NCBI RefSeq assembly: GCF_000166295.1
Contig: NC_017506.1
Location: 1,054,001-1,118,000, forward strand
Length of the DNA: 64,000 nucleotides
Direction of reading: 5' to 3'
From: Marinobacter adhaerens HP15
GTDB taxonomy: Bacteria; Pseudomonadota; Gammaproteobacteria; Pseudomonadales; Oleiphilaceae
Position 1 is the stretch's first letter, and each line of letters starts with the position of its first letter. Positions 9,039 to 18,405 of the stretch are shown in pieces. Position numbers and translations under genes: made by a program. Below the pieces are notes generated by a model. It was not told where the DNA came from and made no database searches. It saw only the letters and a list, made by a program, of their open reading frames with translations.

Positions 9039-9989
9039 ATGCGAGTTGGTTTGATCGTCGATTCTGCGTGCGACTTACCCTATGAGTTCAGCCGCAAGCA
9101 CGACCTGTTCGTGCTGCCGGTAACCGCTGTAATCGATGGCCAGACCTACATAGACAAGCATGATCCGGTTCGGACCCAGGAGTTCTATCAGAGCGGCCTG
9201 TTGCAGAAAGGACATCAGGCGGAAACCCGCGCCTTCACCGCAGAGCAGATACACGACCTGTTCATGGAGAAGATCGTCACCCAGTTCGATGTTGCTATCT
9301 GCGAGACGGTCACGAAATCCCGAAGCCTGATTTTCCAGAATGCCACCGAGGCTATGAACAGTGTCCTGGCGAATTACGAAGGTGCGCGGGAGGCCGCCGG
9401 TCGTGATGGCCGGTTCTTTATGCGTGTGATCGACAGTAAACAGATCTTTGCCGGCCAGGGCCTGCTGGCAGCCCACACGCTCAAGCTGATCGGCCAGAAT
9501 GTGTCCAAGAATGCCCTGCGCCATGAGGTGGAAACCTTCAGCGACAAGATCTACACCTGCGTCATTCCGAGGGATCTGCACTACATCCGTGAACGGGCAC
9601 GGCGTCGTGGTGACAAGAGTGTGTCGGCGCTGGTTGCCTTCCTGGGCAAAGCACTGAACATTACGCCGGTTATCTTCGGGCAGGGGGCCGAGGGCCAGCC
9701 TGCGGCCAAAACCCGGAGTTTCGACGTGGCCGTGGAAAAGGTGATGAACTATGCCGCTGCCCGTGTCGAAGCCGGGCTTCTGACACCCTATGTAAGCCTG
9801 TCCTGTGGTCTTACCTGGACGGAGATCGAGGATTTACCCGGGCTCAACCGACTGCGCGATGCTTGCGAACGCAATGGTGTGGAACTGCTGCTCTCCCAGA
9901 TGGGGATTACCAGCAGCATCTACGTTGGCCCCGGCAGTCTTTGCCTCGCACTTGCTGCGGAACCCCACACCTTCAACGATTTTCAGTAA
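9039..9989 (+). CDS. DegV family fatty-acid-binding protein
   Basis: The 316-aa protein begins MRVGLIVDSACDLP, the classic DegV start, followed by FVLPVTAVIDGQTYID. DegV proteins are EDD-fold cytosolic proteins that bind a single fatty acid; in Firmicutes they (FakB) present it to a fatty acid kinase. No FakA-like kinase is encoded nearby, so its partner here is unknown. The start has a good ribosome site (CTGGAGG before ATG). A conserved orphan gene follows 139 bp downstream on the same strand. Confidence 0.87.
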   Translation: MRVGLIVDSACDLPYEFSRKHDLFVLPVTAVIDGQTYIDKHDPVRTQEFYQSGLLQKGHQAETRAFTAEQIHDLFMEKIVTQFDVAICETVTKSRSLIFQNATEAMNSVLANYEGAREAAGRDGRFFMRVIDSKQIFAGQGLLAAHTLKLIGQNVSKNALRHEVETFSDKIYTCVIPRDLHYIRERARRRGDKSVSALVAFLGKALNITPVIFGQGAEGQPAAKTRSFDVAVEKVMNYAAARVEAGLLTPYVSLSCGLTWTEIEDLPGLNRLRDACERNGVELLLSQMGITSSIYVGPGSLCLALAAEPHTFNDFQ

Positions 9990-10128
9990 CTCCTTCTCAG
10001 GGTGCGTGACTGAATCATACTGGCCCGGCCGCGCCTCTCCACCTGTAGTTTTGGCAAACCTGCCAGCGTTTCGTTCGTGTTAGCCTCTGGCCTGTGTGTT
10101 TCATTTCTTCAACAGGACAACTGACGCC

Positions 10129-11163
10129 ATGACCAAAGGCAAAACGGATCTCGCCAACCAACTGCTTGAGCAGCATGTGAAACATGAGCTGGCTTCGCTA
10201 AAGGGCGCAAAGCTGCGGAAGTTCCTGGAGCAGGAGCTCGATGAGCTCTGGCATTATGCCGGCGAGATAACCCTTGGCCGGATAACCTCGGAAGAGCAGG
10301 TGATGGGCGTTATCCAGCGTATCGTTATGGACATGGAACTGGATGCAGGCATTCCGGAACTGGCCGCGGAGATGGCCACCGAGGTGCTCAATGCCGATGT
10401 GCAGTCAAAGACCACCCTGGGCGAGATCATCACCCGCGAACAGGCCACGGGCTTTCTGGAGGAAGCTCTGGAGCTCCGGCAGCAACGTGAACGGGTGATC
10501 AGCGAGATCATGGCGCACCCGGTCTATCAGGAGCTGGTGTCCAATGTCGTGTACCACGGCCTGGTGAACTACCTGTACGAGGATAACCTGATCACCAAGT
10601 CTGTGCCGGGCGTTGGTTCGATGATGAAATTTGGCAAGCGGATGGCCAACCGGGCGGTGCCGGGGCTGGATGAAACCTTTGAGCGTCGACTGAAAGCCTG
10701 GTTGTCTGACAGCCTGCCCGGTTTGATCAGCCGCAGTGAGCAATTCCTGCACAGTGCCCTGTCTGATGAGGAGCTGCGCGACAGTGTGATGGCGGCCTGG
10801 GTGTCTCTGGAGGATCGCACCATTGCCGAGCTGCACGAGGGTCTCGGAGACGTGCAGCTGCAGGAGTTTGTGGTGCTGGGCTATGAGTTCTGGCTGCAGT
10901 TTCGCAAGACCGGATACTTTGAAAGCTGTGCCCGGGCCGTGGTTTCCCACCTGTTCGACAAGTATGGCGAGCGTCCGCTTACAGACCTGCTGGGCGATAT
11001 GGGGGTAAGCCGTGAGGTTGTTATGGCGGAGATAGATGCCTACGCAATTCCGGTTATAGACGTGTTGCGTGAAGAGGGCTATGTTGAGGCCCTGATTCGT
11101 CGGCGGCTTGCACCATTTTACAAGTCCGCCGCTGCGCGTAAGATTCTCCAGCAGGAGGCCTGA
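10129..11163 (+). CDS. Conserved helical protein of unknown function
   Basis: The 344-aa, almost entirely helical protein begins MTKGKTDLANQLLEQHVK. It has no signal peptide and no domain I recognise. Visible features are many Glu/Leu heptad-like stretches and a Gly/Pro break at VPGVGSMMKFGKRMANRAVPG (split here by position, about residues 155-175). The ATG at 10129 was chosen because AACAGGACAAC lies at the right distance; a GTG at 10096 is also in frame. It lies between the degV-like and LysE genes on the same strand. It is probably real, given consistent codon use over the full length. Confidence 0.7.
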   Translation: MTKGKTDLANQLLEQHVKHELASLKGAKLRKFLEQELDELWHYAGEITLGRITSEEQVMGVIQRIVMDMELDAGIPELAAEMATEVLNADVQSKTTLGEIITREQATGFLEEALELRQQRERVISEIMAHPVYQELVSNVVYHGLVNYLYEDNLITKSVPGVGSMMKFGKRMANRAVPGLDETFERRLKAWLSDSLPGLISRSEQFLHSALSDEELRDSVMAAWVSLEDRTIAELHEGLGDVQLQEFVVLGYEFWLQFRKTGYFESCARAVVSHLFDKYGERPLTDLLGDMGVSREVVMAEIDAYAIPVIDVLREEGYVEALIRRRLAPFYKSAAARKILQQEA

Positions 11164-11219
11164 GTCTGAGATTGTCGGCAGGGCCCCGGGGAAGGTTTCG
11201 TTAAGGATTTTGAGAGGGC

Positions 11220-11858
11220 ATGACGTTGATATCGGATCTGTTCTGGGCCTATCTGGTTGCCATTACATTGCTCACCATCACGCCCGGTGTGGATACCCTG
11301 CTGGTGATGCGTAATACCGGCCGGGGAGGTTTGCGGGATGGGTGCGTGACCAGTGTCGGCATCTGTAGCGGCCTGTTCATTCATGCCACGCTCTCGGCAC
11401 TGGGCATCTCCCTCCTGTTGGTGGAAACCGCCTGGGCATTTTCTGCATTGAAGTGGGCCGGCGCTTGCTACCTGGTCTGGCTCGGCATCGGTTCGTTGCG
11501 CCAGGCCCTTCGCCGGGGTGACGCGCCTGCGGCAAAGGACGTAACGGTTGCCCGCCGGAAGGTGGGCTTGGCGGTGTCGTTTCGTGAGGGCCTGCTGTCC
11601 AACGTTCTTAATCCCAAAACCGCCCTGTTCTACATGGCTTTGCTGCCACAGTTTGTGGATCCGGCAGGCAACGCCTTTCAGCAGTCGCTGATGCTGGCCG
11701 GTGTGCATTTTCTGCTGGCAATGCTCTGGCAGTGTGGTCTGGCATGGGTGGTGGTTACGTTTCGGAGTCTTGGTGTAAACGCGCGTGTGAAGCGAACGCT
11801 GAACGGCCTGACGGGAGGGTTTTTCGTGGCCATGGGCGCCAAGCTGGCCAGCACCTGA
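11220..11858 (+). CDS. LysE/RhtB family amino acid exporter
   Basis: The 212-aa inner-membrane protein has about six hydrophobic segments. The LysE-family signature TITPGVDTLLVMRNTGRGG follows the first helix, and LLSNVLNPKTALFYMALLPQFV marks the fourth-helix region (given by position, residues about 125-145). Members export amino acids or derivatives by proton antiport; the substrate is not predictable. GAGAGGG precedes the ATG. A bidirectional terminator separates it from fdxA. Confidence 0.87.
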   Translation: MTLISDLFWAYLVAITLLTITPGVDTLLVMRNTGRGGLRDGCVTSVGICSGLFIHATLSALGISLLLVETAWAFSALKWAGACYLVWLGIGSLRQALRRGDAPAAKDVTVARRKVGLAVSFREGLLSNVLNPKTALFYMALLPQFVDPAGNAFQQSLMLAGVHFLLAMLWQCGLAWVVVTFRSLGVNARVKRTLNGLTGGFFVAMGAKLAST

Positions 11859-11883
11859 CGCAATCACGGAACTTCAGGCAAAG

Positions 11884-11912
11884 AAAAAGGGAAGCCTCGG
11901 CTTCCCTTTTTT
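11884..11912. terminator. Bidirectional terminator between the LysE-type gene and fdxA
   Basis: The hairpin GGGAAGCC / GGCTTCCC is flanked by A5 on the left and T6 on the right, so it works in both directions. It lies between two convergent genes. Confidence 0.88.
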
Positions 11913-11929
11913 GTTCCAGTTCCGGATGC

Positions 11930-12253
11930 TTACTTTTCCAGATACTGAAGCTTGTTCGGCTTGCCATCCCATTCTTCAGCGTCTGGCAGCGGATCTTTCT
12001 TTTCGGTGATGTTCGGCCATTTGGCGGCCAGATCGGCATTCAGCTCCACAAACTGGACCTGATCGGCCGGCAGCTCGTCTTCCGAGAAAATGGCTTCGGC
12101 CGGGCACTCTGGCTCGCACAGGGCGCAGTCGATACATTCGTCCGGGTCGATTACCAGAAAGTTCGGTCCCTCGTAGAAGCAGTCTACCGGACAGACTTCC
12201 ACGCAGTCTGTGTACTTACACTTGATGCAGTTATCAGTAACGATAAACGCCAT
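11930..12253 (-). CDS. fdxA: Ferredoxin FdxA (3Fe-4S/4Fe-4S, seven-iron type)
   Basis: The 107-aa protein starts [16 protein letters not shown]. It has the two cysteine clusters [14 protein letters not shown] and [12 protein letters not shown], the second preceded by FLVIDPDE, as in Azotobacter FdI/Pseudomonas FdxA. It carries electrons in the cytosol and has the usual family length. In-frame codons upstream of 12253 are not part of the conserved protein. It is monocistronic, lying 150 bp downstream of mutS on the same strand, an arrangement common in pseudomonads and relatives. Confidence 0.95.
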   Translation of the reverse strand: MAFIVTDNCIKCKYTDCVEVCPVDCFYEGPNFLVIDPDECIDCALCEPECPAEAIFSEDELPADQVQFVELNADLAAKWPNITEKKDPLPDAEEWDGKPNKLQYLEK

Positions 12254-12403
12254 AGTCAGATCCCTGGTCCAGTGGTCGGTCAGTCTCATCAGGAGCGCCG
12301 TCGGGCGCTGCCGTTATATTTTGGTGCGCGATATTGTAGGGAGCGACCCGCACAGCCGCAAGCGTTCGACTGCTATAACCTTATTACACAGATCAATTCT
12401 TCG

Positions 12404-15034
12404 CTATTTCTTCATCAACGCCTTCAGTTCGTAAAGCTGATTCATGGCATCCCGGGGGGTTAATCCGTCGAGGTCCATGTCTTTAAGTGCCTCTTCCACG
12501 GCGCTGGGCTCCAGGCTGGCGAACATATCGCCCTGGTAAACGGATTCATTTACCTTGGTTGCCGGCTTGGCCAGGGATGCGTTGTTGCCCTGTTCAGCGG
12601 CCGAAGCTGCCGGCGCCGCTGGCGAAGCGCTGCCCTCGAGGTGGGAGAGCTGGGTTTTGGCGTTACGGATCACATCCTGTGGAACGCCGGCCAGCTTTGC
12701 TACCTGCAGACCGTAGCTCTGGCTTGCCGGGCCATCATGCACGTTGTGCAGGAACACGATGCTGTCATCGTGTTCGGTGGCCGTCAGATGGACGTTTACG
12801 GCATGTTGCAGCTCATCGGCCAGCTGGGTCAGCTCGAAATAGTGGGTGGCAAACAGCGTGTAGCAGCGTATCTCCCGGGCAAGGTGTTCGGCAGTAGCCC
12901 AGGCCAGGGACAGGCCATCAAAGGTGCTGGTGCCACGACCAACCTCGTCCATCAACACCAGGCTGTGCTCGGTGGCGTTGTGCAGGATGTTGGCGGTTTC
13001 GGTCATTTCCACCATGAAGGTGGAGCGGCCGCCGGCGATATCGTCAGAGGAACCCATGCGGGTAAAAATCCGGTCCACGGGGCCGATCACTGCCCGGTTG
13101 GCGGGCACGAAACTGCCGGTGTAGGCGAGCAGCGCAATCAGCGCGGCCTGACGCATGTAGGTGGATTTACCGCCCATGTTCGGGCCGGTTATCACCAACA
13201 TGCGGCGCTGGGTGTCCATTAGCAGATCGTTCGGTACGAAGGGCTCGTCCAGCAACTGTTCAACCACCGGATGGCGCCCTTCTTCAATGTCAAAACCCGG
13301 GGATTCGCTGAACTCCGGCGCGGAAAAGCGCAGGGAGGTGGCGCGCTCGGCAAAATTACTCAGCACATCCAGTTCTGCCAGTGCCTGGGCGGCATCCTGA
13401 AGTGGCGCAAGTTGCCCGGCGACGGTTTCCAGTACGTCATCGTACAGGCCTTTCTCACGGGCCAGGGCCCGGCTCTTGGCACTCAGGGCCTTGTCCTCGA
13501 ACTCCTTGAGTTCCGGCGTGATGAATCGCTCGGCGTTTTTCAGGGTCTGCCGGCGAATATAATCCACCGGCGCCTGATCGGACTGGGCCCGGCTTATTTC
13601 GATGTAGTAGCCGTGGACCCGGTTGTAACCTACTTTGAGGGTGCTGATACCGGTGCGATCCCGCTCCCGGGTTTCCACATCCAGCAGATACTGGCCGGCG
13701 TTTTCGCTGATGTTGCGCAGCTCGTCCAGCTCCTCGTCGAAGCCTTCCCGGATGACCCCGCCTTCACGGATCACGACCGGGGGATTGTCGATGATGGCGC
13801 GCTCCAGCAGATCCGCCAGTTCCGGGTATTCCCCAATGATGGTCGCCAGCCTGACGACGTGGTGGGAATTGACCGGTTTCAGGGTTTCCTGCAGGTCCGG
13901 CAGGGCCTGGAAGGCATCCCGAAGCCGCGCCAGGTCTCTTGGGCGGGCCGAACGAAGGGCGACCCGTGCGAGCACGCGCTCAATGTCGCCAACGGCTTTC
14001 AGTAGATCGTGCACCGGCTCATAGTGGAACCCGTCCAGCAGTGCCGATACCGCCTGCTGACGCTGGCGGACGATCTCCACATCCCGAAGCGGCCGATTCA
14101 GCCAGCGCCGGAGTTCCCGTCCACCCATGGATGTGGCAGTGCGGTCCATGACCCAGGCGAGGGTGTACTGGTGGCCGCCCATGAGATTGGTGTCAATTTC
14201 CAGATTGCGACGGCTGGCCGCGTCCAGGATGACTGCTTCATCGCGCCGTTCACGGGTCAGCTTGCGAATATGGGGCAGGGCGGTACGCTGGGTTTCCTTG
14301 GCATACTGCAGCAGGCAGCCCGCGGCACAGACGGCGAGATTGAGTTCCTCGCAGCCGAAACCTGTCAGGTCCCTGACCTGAAGCTGATGGGTAATAACCC
14401 TGCGGGCCGTATCGGATTCGAAGAGCCAGGGCCCCTGACGGCGTATTCCGGTGAAACCCTCCAGAACGTCCTCGTAGGGAAAATCCTCGCTGATCAGGAT
14501 TTCCGCCGGACGCAGGCGCTGCAGCTCGCCCTGCAGGGCCTCCAGGTTTTCCAGCTCCGACACGGCAAAACGACCGCTGGAAATATCGAGCGAGGCAAAA
14601 CCGAACTGCTCCCGATGGTTATAGATAGCCACCAGCAGATTGTCCCGTCGATCCTCCAGGTAGGCGTCGTCGCTCAGGGTGCCCGGTGTGACAATCCGCA
14701 CCACCTGTCGGTCAACCGGACCCTTGCTGGTGGCAGGATCTCCGATCTGTTCGCAGATGGCGATGGATTGACCTGCCCGAACCAGCCGGGCAATGTAGCC
14801 CTCAGAAGAGTGATAGGGGATGCCGGCCATGGGGATCGGATTGCCGCCAGATTGGCCCCGGGCGGTGAGGGTAATATCCATCAGCTCGGCCGCTTTCTTG
14901 GCATCTTCGTAGAACAGTTCGTAAAAGTCCCCCATGCGGTAAAAAACCAGTTCATTGGGGTGCTGGCCCTTGATCTTCAGGTACTGCTGCATCATTGGGG
15001 TGTGCTTGGAAAGATCGGTCTGAGCTGCTGACAT
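12404..15034 (-). CDS. mutS: DNA mismatch repair ATPase MutS
   Basis: The 876-aa protein has the mismatch-binding motif [11 protein letters not shown] near residue 30. The clamp and lever domains follow, then the ABC-type ATPase with Walker [14 protein letters not shown], Walker [17 protein letters not shown] and the C-terminal dimerisation tail. It recognises mismatches after replication and recruits MutL. The start [19 protein letters not shown] at 15034 matches the family length; the frame stays open upstream but that part is not MutS-like. It is divergent from pncC (81-bp gap). Confidence 0.97.
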   Translation of the reverse strand: MSAAQTDLSKHTPMMQQYLKIKGQHPNELVFYRMGDFYELFYEDAKKAAELMDITLTARGQSGGNPIPMAGIPYHSSEGYIARLVRAGQSIAICEQIGDPATSKGPVDRQVVRIVTPGTLSDDAYLEDRRDNLLVAIYNHREQFGFASLDISSGRFAVSELENLEALQGELQRLRPAEILISEDFPYEDVLEGFTGIRRQGPWLFESDTARRVITHQLQVRDLTGFGCEELNLAVCAAGCLLQYAKETQRTALPHIRKLTRERRDEAVILDAASRRNLEIDTNLMGGHQYTLAWVMDRTATSMGGRELRRWLNRPLRDVEIVRQRQQAVSALLDGFHYEPVHDLLKAVGDIERVLARVALRSARPRDLARLRDAFQALPDLQETLKPVNSHHVVRLATIIGEYPELADLLERAIIDNPPVVIREGGVIREGFDEELDELRNISENAGQYLLDVETRERDRTGISTLKVGYNRVHGYYIEISRAQSDQAPVDYIRRQTLKNAERFITPELKEFEDKALSAKSRALAREKGLYDDVLETVAGQLAPLQDAAQALAELDVLSNFAERATSLRFSAPEFSESPGFDIEEGRHPVVEQLLDEPFVPNDLLMDTQRRMLVITGPNMGGKSTYMRQAALIALLAYTGSFVPANRAVIGPVDRIFTRMGSSDDIAGGRSTFMVEMTETANILHNATEHSLVLMDEVGRGTSTFDGLSLAWATAEHLAREIRCYTLFATHYFELTQLADELQHAVNVHLTATEHDDSIVFLHNVHDGPASQSYGLQVAKLAGVPQDVIRNAKTQLSHLEGSASPAAPAASAAEQGNNASLAKPATKVNESVYQGDMFASLEPSAVEEALKDMDLDGLTPRDAMNQLYELKALMKK

Positions 15035-15115
15035 GAACGGGTCCGGTAGCCTTGCTTTGGATGAAGGCGTGAATTGTAAGAAAATAACCGCCGTGATGAA
15101 ACGAAGGAGGTCATT

Positions 15116-15616
15116 ATGCTGGCCAGCGATCAGGAATTGGAAGAGGCAGGCAACCGCCTTGGTGAACGACTGCTGACAACCGGCCGTACCGTTGCGACGG
15201 CGGAGAGTTGCACCGGCGGCTGGGTTGCGAAGGTACTGACCGATCGTGCCGGTTCTTCGGCCTACGTGCTGGGTGGCCTGGTCACGTACAGCAATGAGGC
15301 CAAGCAGGGGCTTCTGGGCGTAACCCGGAAATCGCTGGATGAACACGGTGCGGTCAGCGAACCGGTGGTGCGGGAAATGGTTGCCGGTGCCCTGGTGGCG
15401 ACAGATGCTGACGTTGCCGTGGCTATCAGTGGTGTTGCCGGGCCCGGCGGTGGCAGCGAGGAAAAGCCTGTGGGCACTGTCTGGTTTGCCTGGGGTAGCA
15501 GCCCCGCCTTCACCGTGGCGGTGGTAAAACACTTTGAGGGTGATCGTGATCAGGTTCGCAGGCAGGCCGTTCTCTTTGCCCTTCAGGGGGTTAACAATTT
15601 TGTGGACGAAGTCTGA
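15116..15616 (+). CDS. pncC: Nicotinamide-nucleotide amidase PncC (CinA C-terminal domain)
   Basis: The 166-aa protein is the stand-alone CinA C-terminal domain, with [19 protein letters not shown] containing the nucleophile Ser, [14 protein letters not shown], and [20 protein letters not shown]. PncC deamidates NMN to nicotinate mononucleotide in NAD salvage. AAGGAGGT lies just before the ATG. It lies directly upstream of recA, the order seen in many gammaproteobacteria, so some recA transcripts may start before it. Confidence 0.92.
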   Translation: MLASDQELEEAGNRLGERLLTTGRTVATAESCTGGWVAKVLTDRAGSSAYVLGGLVTYSNEAKQGLLGVTRKSLDEHGAVSEPVVREMVAGALVATDADVAVAISGVAGPGGGSEEKPVGTVWFAWGSSPAFTVAVVKHFEGDRDQVRRQAVLFALQGVNNFVDEV

Positions 15617-15665
15617 CGGCTTTCACATCCGGAGGGGTTGGTCTCCTCTGCGGGTTATGTTTTAA

Positions 15666-15685
15666 TACTGTTCAAATATACAGGG
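15666..15685 (+). promoter_or_regulatory. LexA (SOS) box upstream of recA
   Basis: TACTGTTCAAATATACAGGG fits the gammaproteobacterial LexA consensus CTGT-N8-ACAG exactly in both half-sites. It lies about 95 bp before the recA start, so recA is expected to be DNA-damage inducible through LexA. Confidence 0.88.
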
Positions 15686-15780
15686 AATTGGCTGTTCGAG
15701 CTGTACAGATTCCCGATTCACTATTTCGCTGCCAGCCTTTTTCTGAGGGTGGCGGCCCGGGCGACAGAGGGTTTGCACTG

Positions 15781-16827
15781 ATGGAAGACAACCGCAAGAA
15801 AGCATTGAGCGCAGCACTTGGGCAGATTGAGCGCCAGTTCGGCAAGGGCGCCGTGATGAAAATGGGCGATCAGCCCCGCGAAGCCATTCCTGCGGTCTCC
15901 ACCGGTTCCCTTGGCCTGGACGTTGCCCTGGGTATTGGCGGTCTTCCATATGGTCGAATTTGCGAAATCTACGGTCCGGAAAGTTCCGGTAAGACGACGC
16001 TCACCCTCCAGGTAATTGCCGAAGCACAAAAAGCCGGCAAAACCTGTGCATTCGTGGATGCCGAGCACGCGCTCGATCCGGTTTACGCCGAAAAGCTGGG
16101 CGTCAATGTGGACGACCTTCTGGTGTCCCAGCCGGATACCGGTGAGCAGGCCCTGGAAATTGCCGACATGCTGGTTCGTTCCAATGCGGTAGACGTGATC
16201 ATCGTAGACTCCGTGGCGGCCCTGACCCCGAAAGCGGAAATCGAGGGTGAAATGGGCGACAGCCACGTAGGTCTGCAGGCGCGACTGATGTCCCAGGCGC
16301 TTCGCAAGCTGACCGGTAATGTCAAACACGCTAACTGCCTGATGATTTTCATCAACCAGATCCGTATGAAAATCGGGGTTATGTTTGGCTCGCCCGAAAC
16401 CACCACCGGTGGTAACGCGCTGAAATTCTACTCCTCCGTTCGCCTTGATATCCGCCGCATTGGTGCCGTGAAAGATGGTGACGAGGTGGTCGGTAACGAG
16501 ACCCGCGTGAAAGTGGTCAAGAACAAAGTATCGCCGCCGTTCAAGCAGGCCGAGTTCCAGATTATGTACGGTAAGGGCATTTACCACATGGCGGAAGTGC
16601 TGGATATGGGCGTCAAGGAAGGCTTTGTCGACAAGTCCGGAGCCTGGTACGCCTACAATGGCGACAAGATCGGTCAGGGCAAGGCCAACGCCTGCAAGTT
16701 CCTGGAAGAAAACATGGACATTGCCAACGAGATCGAAGCCAAGGTTCGGGACAAGTTGATGCCCAAGCCTGAACCCAGGAAAGACGCAAAAGAAGAGCCC
16801 GCAGAAGCCAACGGCGAGCTGCTCTAA
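15781..16827 (+). CDS. recA: Recombinase RecA
   Basis: The 348-aa protein begins [20 protein letters not shown]. Walker A is [13 protein letters not shown], Walker B is [11 protein letters not shown], and loop regions include [11 protein letters not shown] and [19 protein letters not shown]. The acidic C-terminal tail is present. It forms filaments on single-stranded DNA for homologous recombination and triggers LexA cleavage. An in-frame ATG-type codon at 15688 lies within the promoter/LexA region, so 15781 is the start. recX, usually next, is absent. Confidence 0.98.
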   Translation: MEDNRKKALSAALGQIERQFGKGAVMKMGDQPREAIPAVSTGSLGLDVALGIGGLPYGRICEIYGPESSGKTTLTLQVIAEAQKAGKTCAFVDAEHALDPVYAEKLGVNVDDLLVSQPDTGEQALEIADMLVRSNAVDVIIVDSVAALTPKAEIEGEMGDSHVGLQARLMSQALRKLTGNVKHANCLMIFINQIRMKIGVMFGSPETTTGGNALKFYSSVRLDIRRIGAVKDGDEVVGNETRVKVVKNKVSPPFKQAEFQIMYGKGIYHMAEVLDMGVKEGFVDKSGAWYAYNGDKIGQGKANACKFLEENMDIANEIEAKVRDKLMPKPEPRKDAKEEPAEANGELL

Positions 16828-17273
16828 ACCTTACCAGGCGAAGACGAAAGGGGCGGCAGGCGTAAATTAAGGCCTGTCGCGCCCTTGCTACCTTCGCTTT
16901 TCTTTTCAGGTATTAACTTTTCTTCCAACTCCCGCCGAAAGTGACCCGGTTCAGCGCCAATATCGACCTCGAGCCGCTCCAGGTAATCTGCTCCGCCTGC
17001 CTGCTGCAACTGGCTTTTGATCCAGCTCCTGTATCTTAGTCGACGATAGAGTGCCTTTAGTTTTTTTCCGTTGAGATAACGCATCGACTTCTCCTCCTTT
17101 CGCGGTTCACCTTGTAATCCATGGTAAGCAGAAGTCTTTGCAAGGTATCGGTTCAGATCGTTTAAAAGTCCTAGTAACAGATCGACTATTTTTGCCTCTG
17201 TGCTGCTCAAATAATGAGCATCTGTGCTTGCTGCGTCTTCCTCCGGTTTGAGCTGGCCTAAGAATGAATCCAT
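16824..17273 (-). CDS. Small basic protein of unknown function converging on recA
   Basis: The frame has 149 codons from ATG 17273. A second in-frame ATG at 17084 is preceded by the strong ribosome site AAAGGAGGAGAAG and would give an 86-aa product, [20 protein letters not shown] onward. The C-terminal half is rich in Lys/Arg and is not RecX. The frame overlaps the recA stop by 4 bp, and its last codons cover a GGGCG / CGCCC hairpin that may terminate recA. It could be two proteins from one frame, or only the shorter one. I do not recognise the family. Confidence 0.5.
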   Translation of the reverse strand: MDSFLGQLKPEEDAASTDAHYLSSTEAKIVDLLLGLLNDLNRYLAKTSAYHGLQGEPRKEEKSMRYLNGKKLKALYRRLRYRSWIKSQLQQAGGADYLERLEVDIGAEPGHFRRELEEKLIPEKKSEGSKGATGLNLRLPPLSSSPGKV

Positions 17274-17324
17274 ACTCTCCAGGTGCCCAAATTCTTTGCT
17301 CTTCAGCTACAAATCAGGGTCTGT

Positions 17325-17795
17325 ATGGAAGCAAGAAAGAGATTATTGATAGTCGCTCATGCACCTTCCCCAAATACTCTCAAGCTTCGGGAGGCGGCCG
17401 AGCAGGGGGCGCACCATGAAGACATCGAAAGCGTAGAGGTAAAGGTGCTGGCGCCCCTGGACGCCGGTCCCGATGACGTTCTGGCCTGCGACGCCATTAT
17501 TCTGGGCACCACTGAGAATCTCGGGTATATGAGTGGTGCTTTAAAAGACTTCTTCGATCGCAGCTACTATCCCTGCCTCGAGAAAACCCAGGGGCTGCCT
17601 TTTGCCTATTACATTCGCGCCGGCCATGACGGCACGGGCACCAAGCGGGCAATAGAAAGCATTACCACCGGGCTGCGCTGGAAGCTGGTCCAGGAGCCTT
17701 TGATCTGCCGGGGTGAATACCGGGAAGAGTTTGAAGATCAGTGTCGGGAGCTGGGGATGTATGTTGCGGCCAGCCTTGACGCCGGGCTGGTTTGA
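17325..17795 (+). CDS. NADPH-dependent FMN reductase / flavodoxin-fold protein (WrbA-like)
   Basis: The 156-aa protein starts MEARKRLLIVAHAPSPNTLK, a flavodoxin-type first strand and phosphate loop. AIILGTTENLGYMSGALKDF and a C-terminal region with GHDGTGTKRAIESI follow. Such proteins bind FMN and reduce quinones or other acceptors. The ATG at 17325 places the first beta strand at the N-terminus as in the family; codons upstream (from 17283) look non-conserved. It stands alone between the recA region and a convergent PilZ gene. Confidence 0.72.
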   Translation: MEARKRLLIVAHAPSPNTLKLREAAEQGAHHEDIESVEVKVLAPLDAGPDDVLACDAIILGTTENLGYMSGALKDFFDRSYYPCLEKTQGLPFAYYIRAGHDGTGTKRAIESITTGLRWKLVQEPLICRGEYREEFEDQCRELGMYVAASLDAGLV

Positions 17796-17810
17796 TTCCG
17801 AAGGCCTGGC

Positions 17811-18188
17811 TCAGCTGGCAAACCGGTTGTAGAAGCCTTCAATCCGCGACAGGGCATTGTCGACAGTTCGTGAATAGCCCTTCTTGTCCAGGCAATAGCT
17901 GAACTGGACACTGACGCGATAGCCGGTCTGGAAGGGCTGGCATTCCACCACCCGGGCACAAACCCGCGATTCGCTGATGTACTTGCCGTCAAAATCCATG
18001 AACAGACGGGCGCCCGGCTCTACTGGTCGGGGGCATAGCACTGCCATTCCGTACCGGTTGAGGTCCAGGCAGGTAACCGGCGTGGGGTGTTTGCCACGAC
18101 CAAGGAAGCTACGCTCCCGGAGCTGGACCTTCAGGCAGGAGGCGGGGTAACGATCCTTGATTCTGCGCTCTGCGGAATCATTGGTCAT
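17811..18188 (-). CDS. PilZ domain protein (putative c-di-GMP receptor)
   Basis: The 125-aa single-domain protein begins MTNDSAERRIKDRYPASCLK, in which RIKDR provides the RxxxR c-di-GMP motif. The second PilZ motif, normally (D/N)xSxxG, appears as DLNRYG with Ser replaced by Asn, so ligand affinity is uncertain. Beta-strand-rich sequence follows. The start at 18188 is the first ATG before the conserved part. It is convergent with the flavodoxin-like gene and divergent from the LonB-type protease gene. Confidence 0.75.
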   Translation of the reverse strand: MTNDSAERRIKDRYPASCLKVQLRERSFLGRGKHPTPVTCLDLNRYGMAVLCPRPVEPGARLFMDFDGKYISESRVCARVVECQPFQTGYRVSVQFSYCLDKKGYSRTVDNALSRIEGFYNRFAS

Positions 18189-18405
18189 ACGCTGGCGTCC
18201 GTTGCGTGCAGTGTTTTTATGGTTGGGACATGAAGTGTAGTTCTGGAAAGGCTGGCTGAAAAATGAGCGGCGGCGGAATTGTGAACTGCCTAACAAAATC
18301 CCGCGCACTGTGCGCAACTCCAGAAATCTTCGTGCTGAACGCGACAGAGCCGACCGCAGAATCTACAATGACCGGCCAATGTGTTAACCGTTACAGGACC
18401 AAACC

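Noticed and set aside
15692..15708. Second LexA box before recA
   Set aside because: CTGT and ACAG are separated by 9 instead of 8 bases, so the half-sites are out of register.
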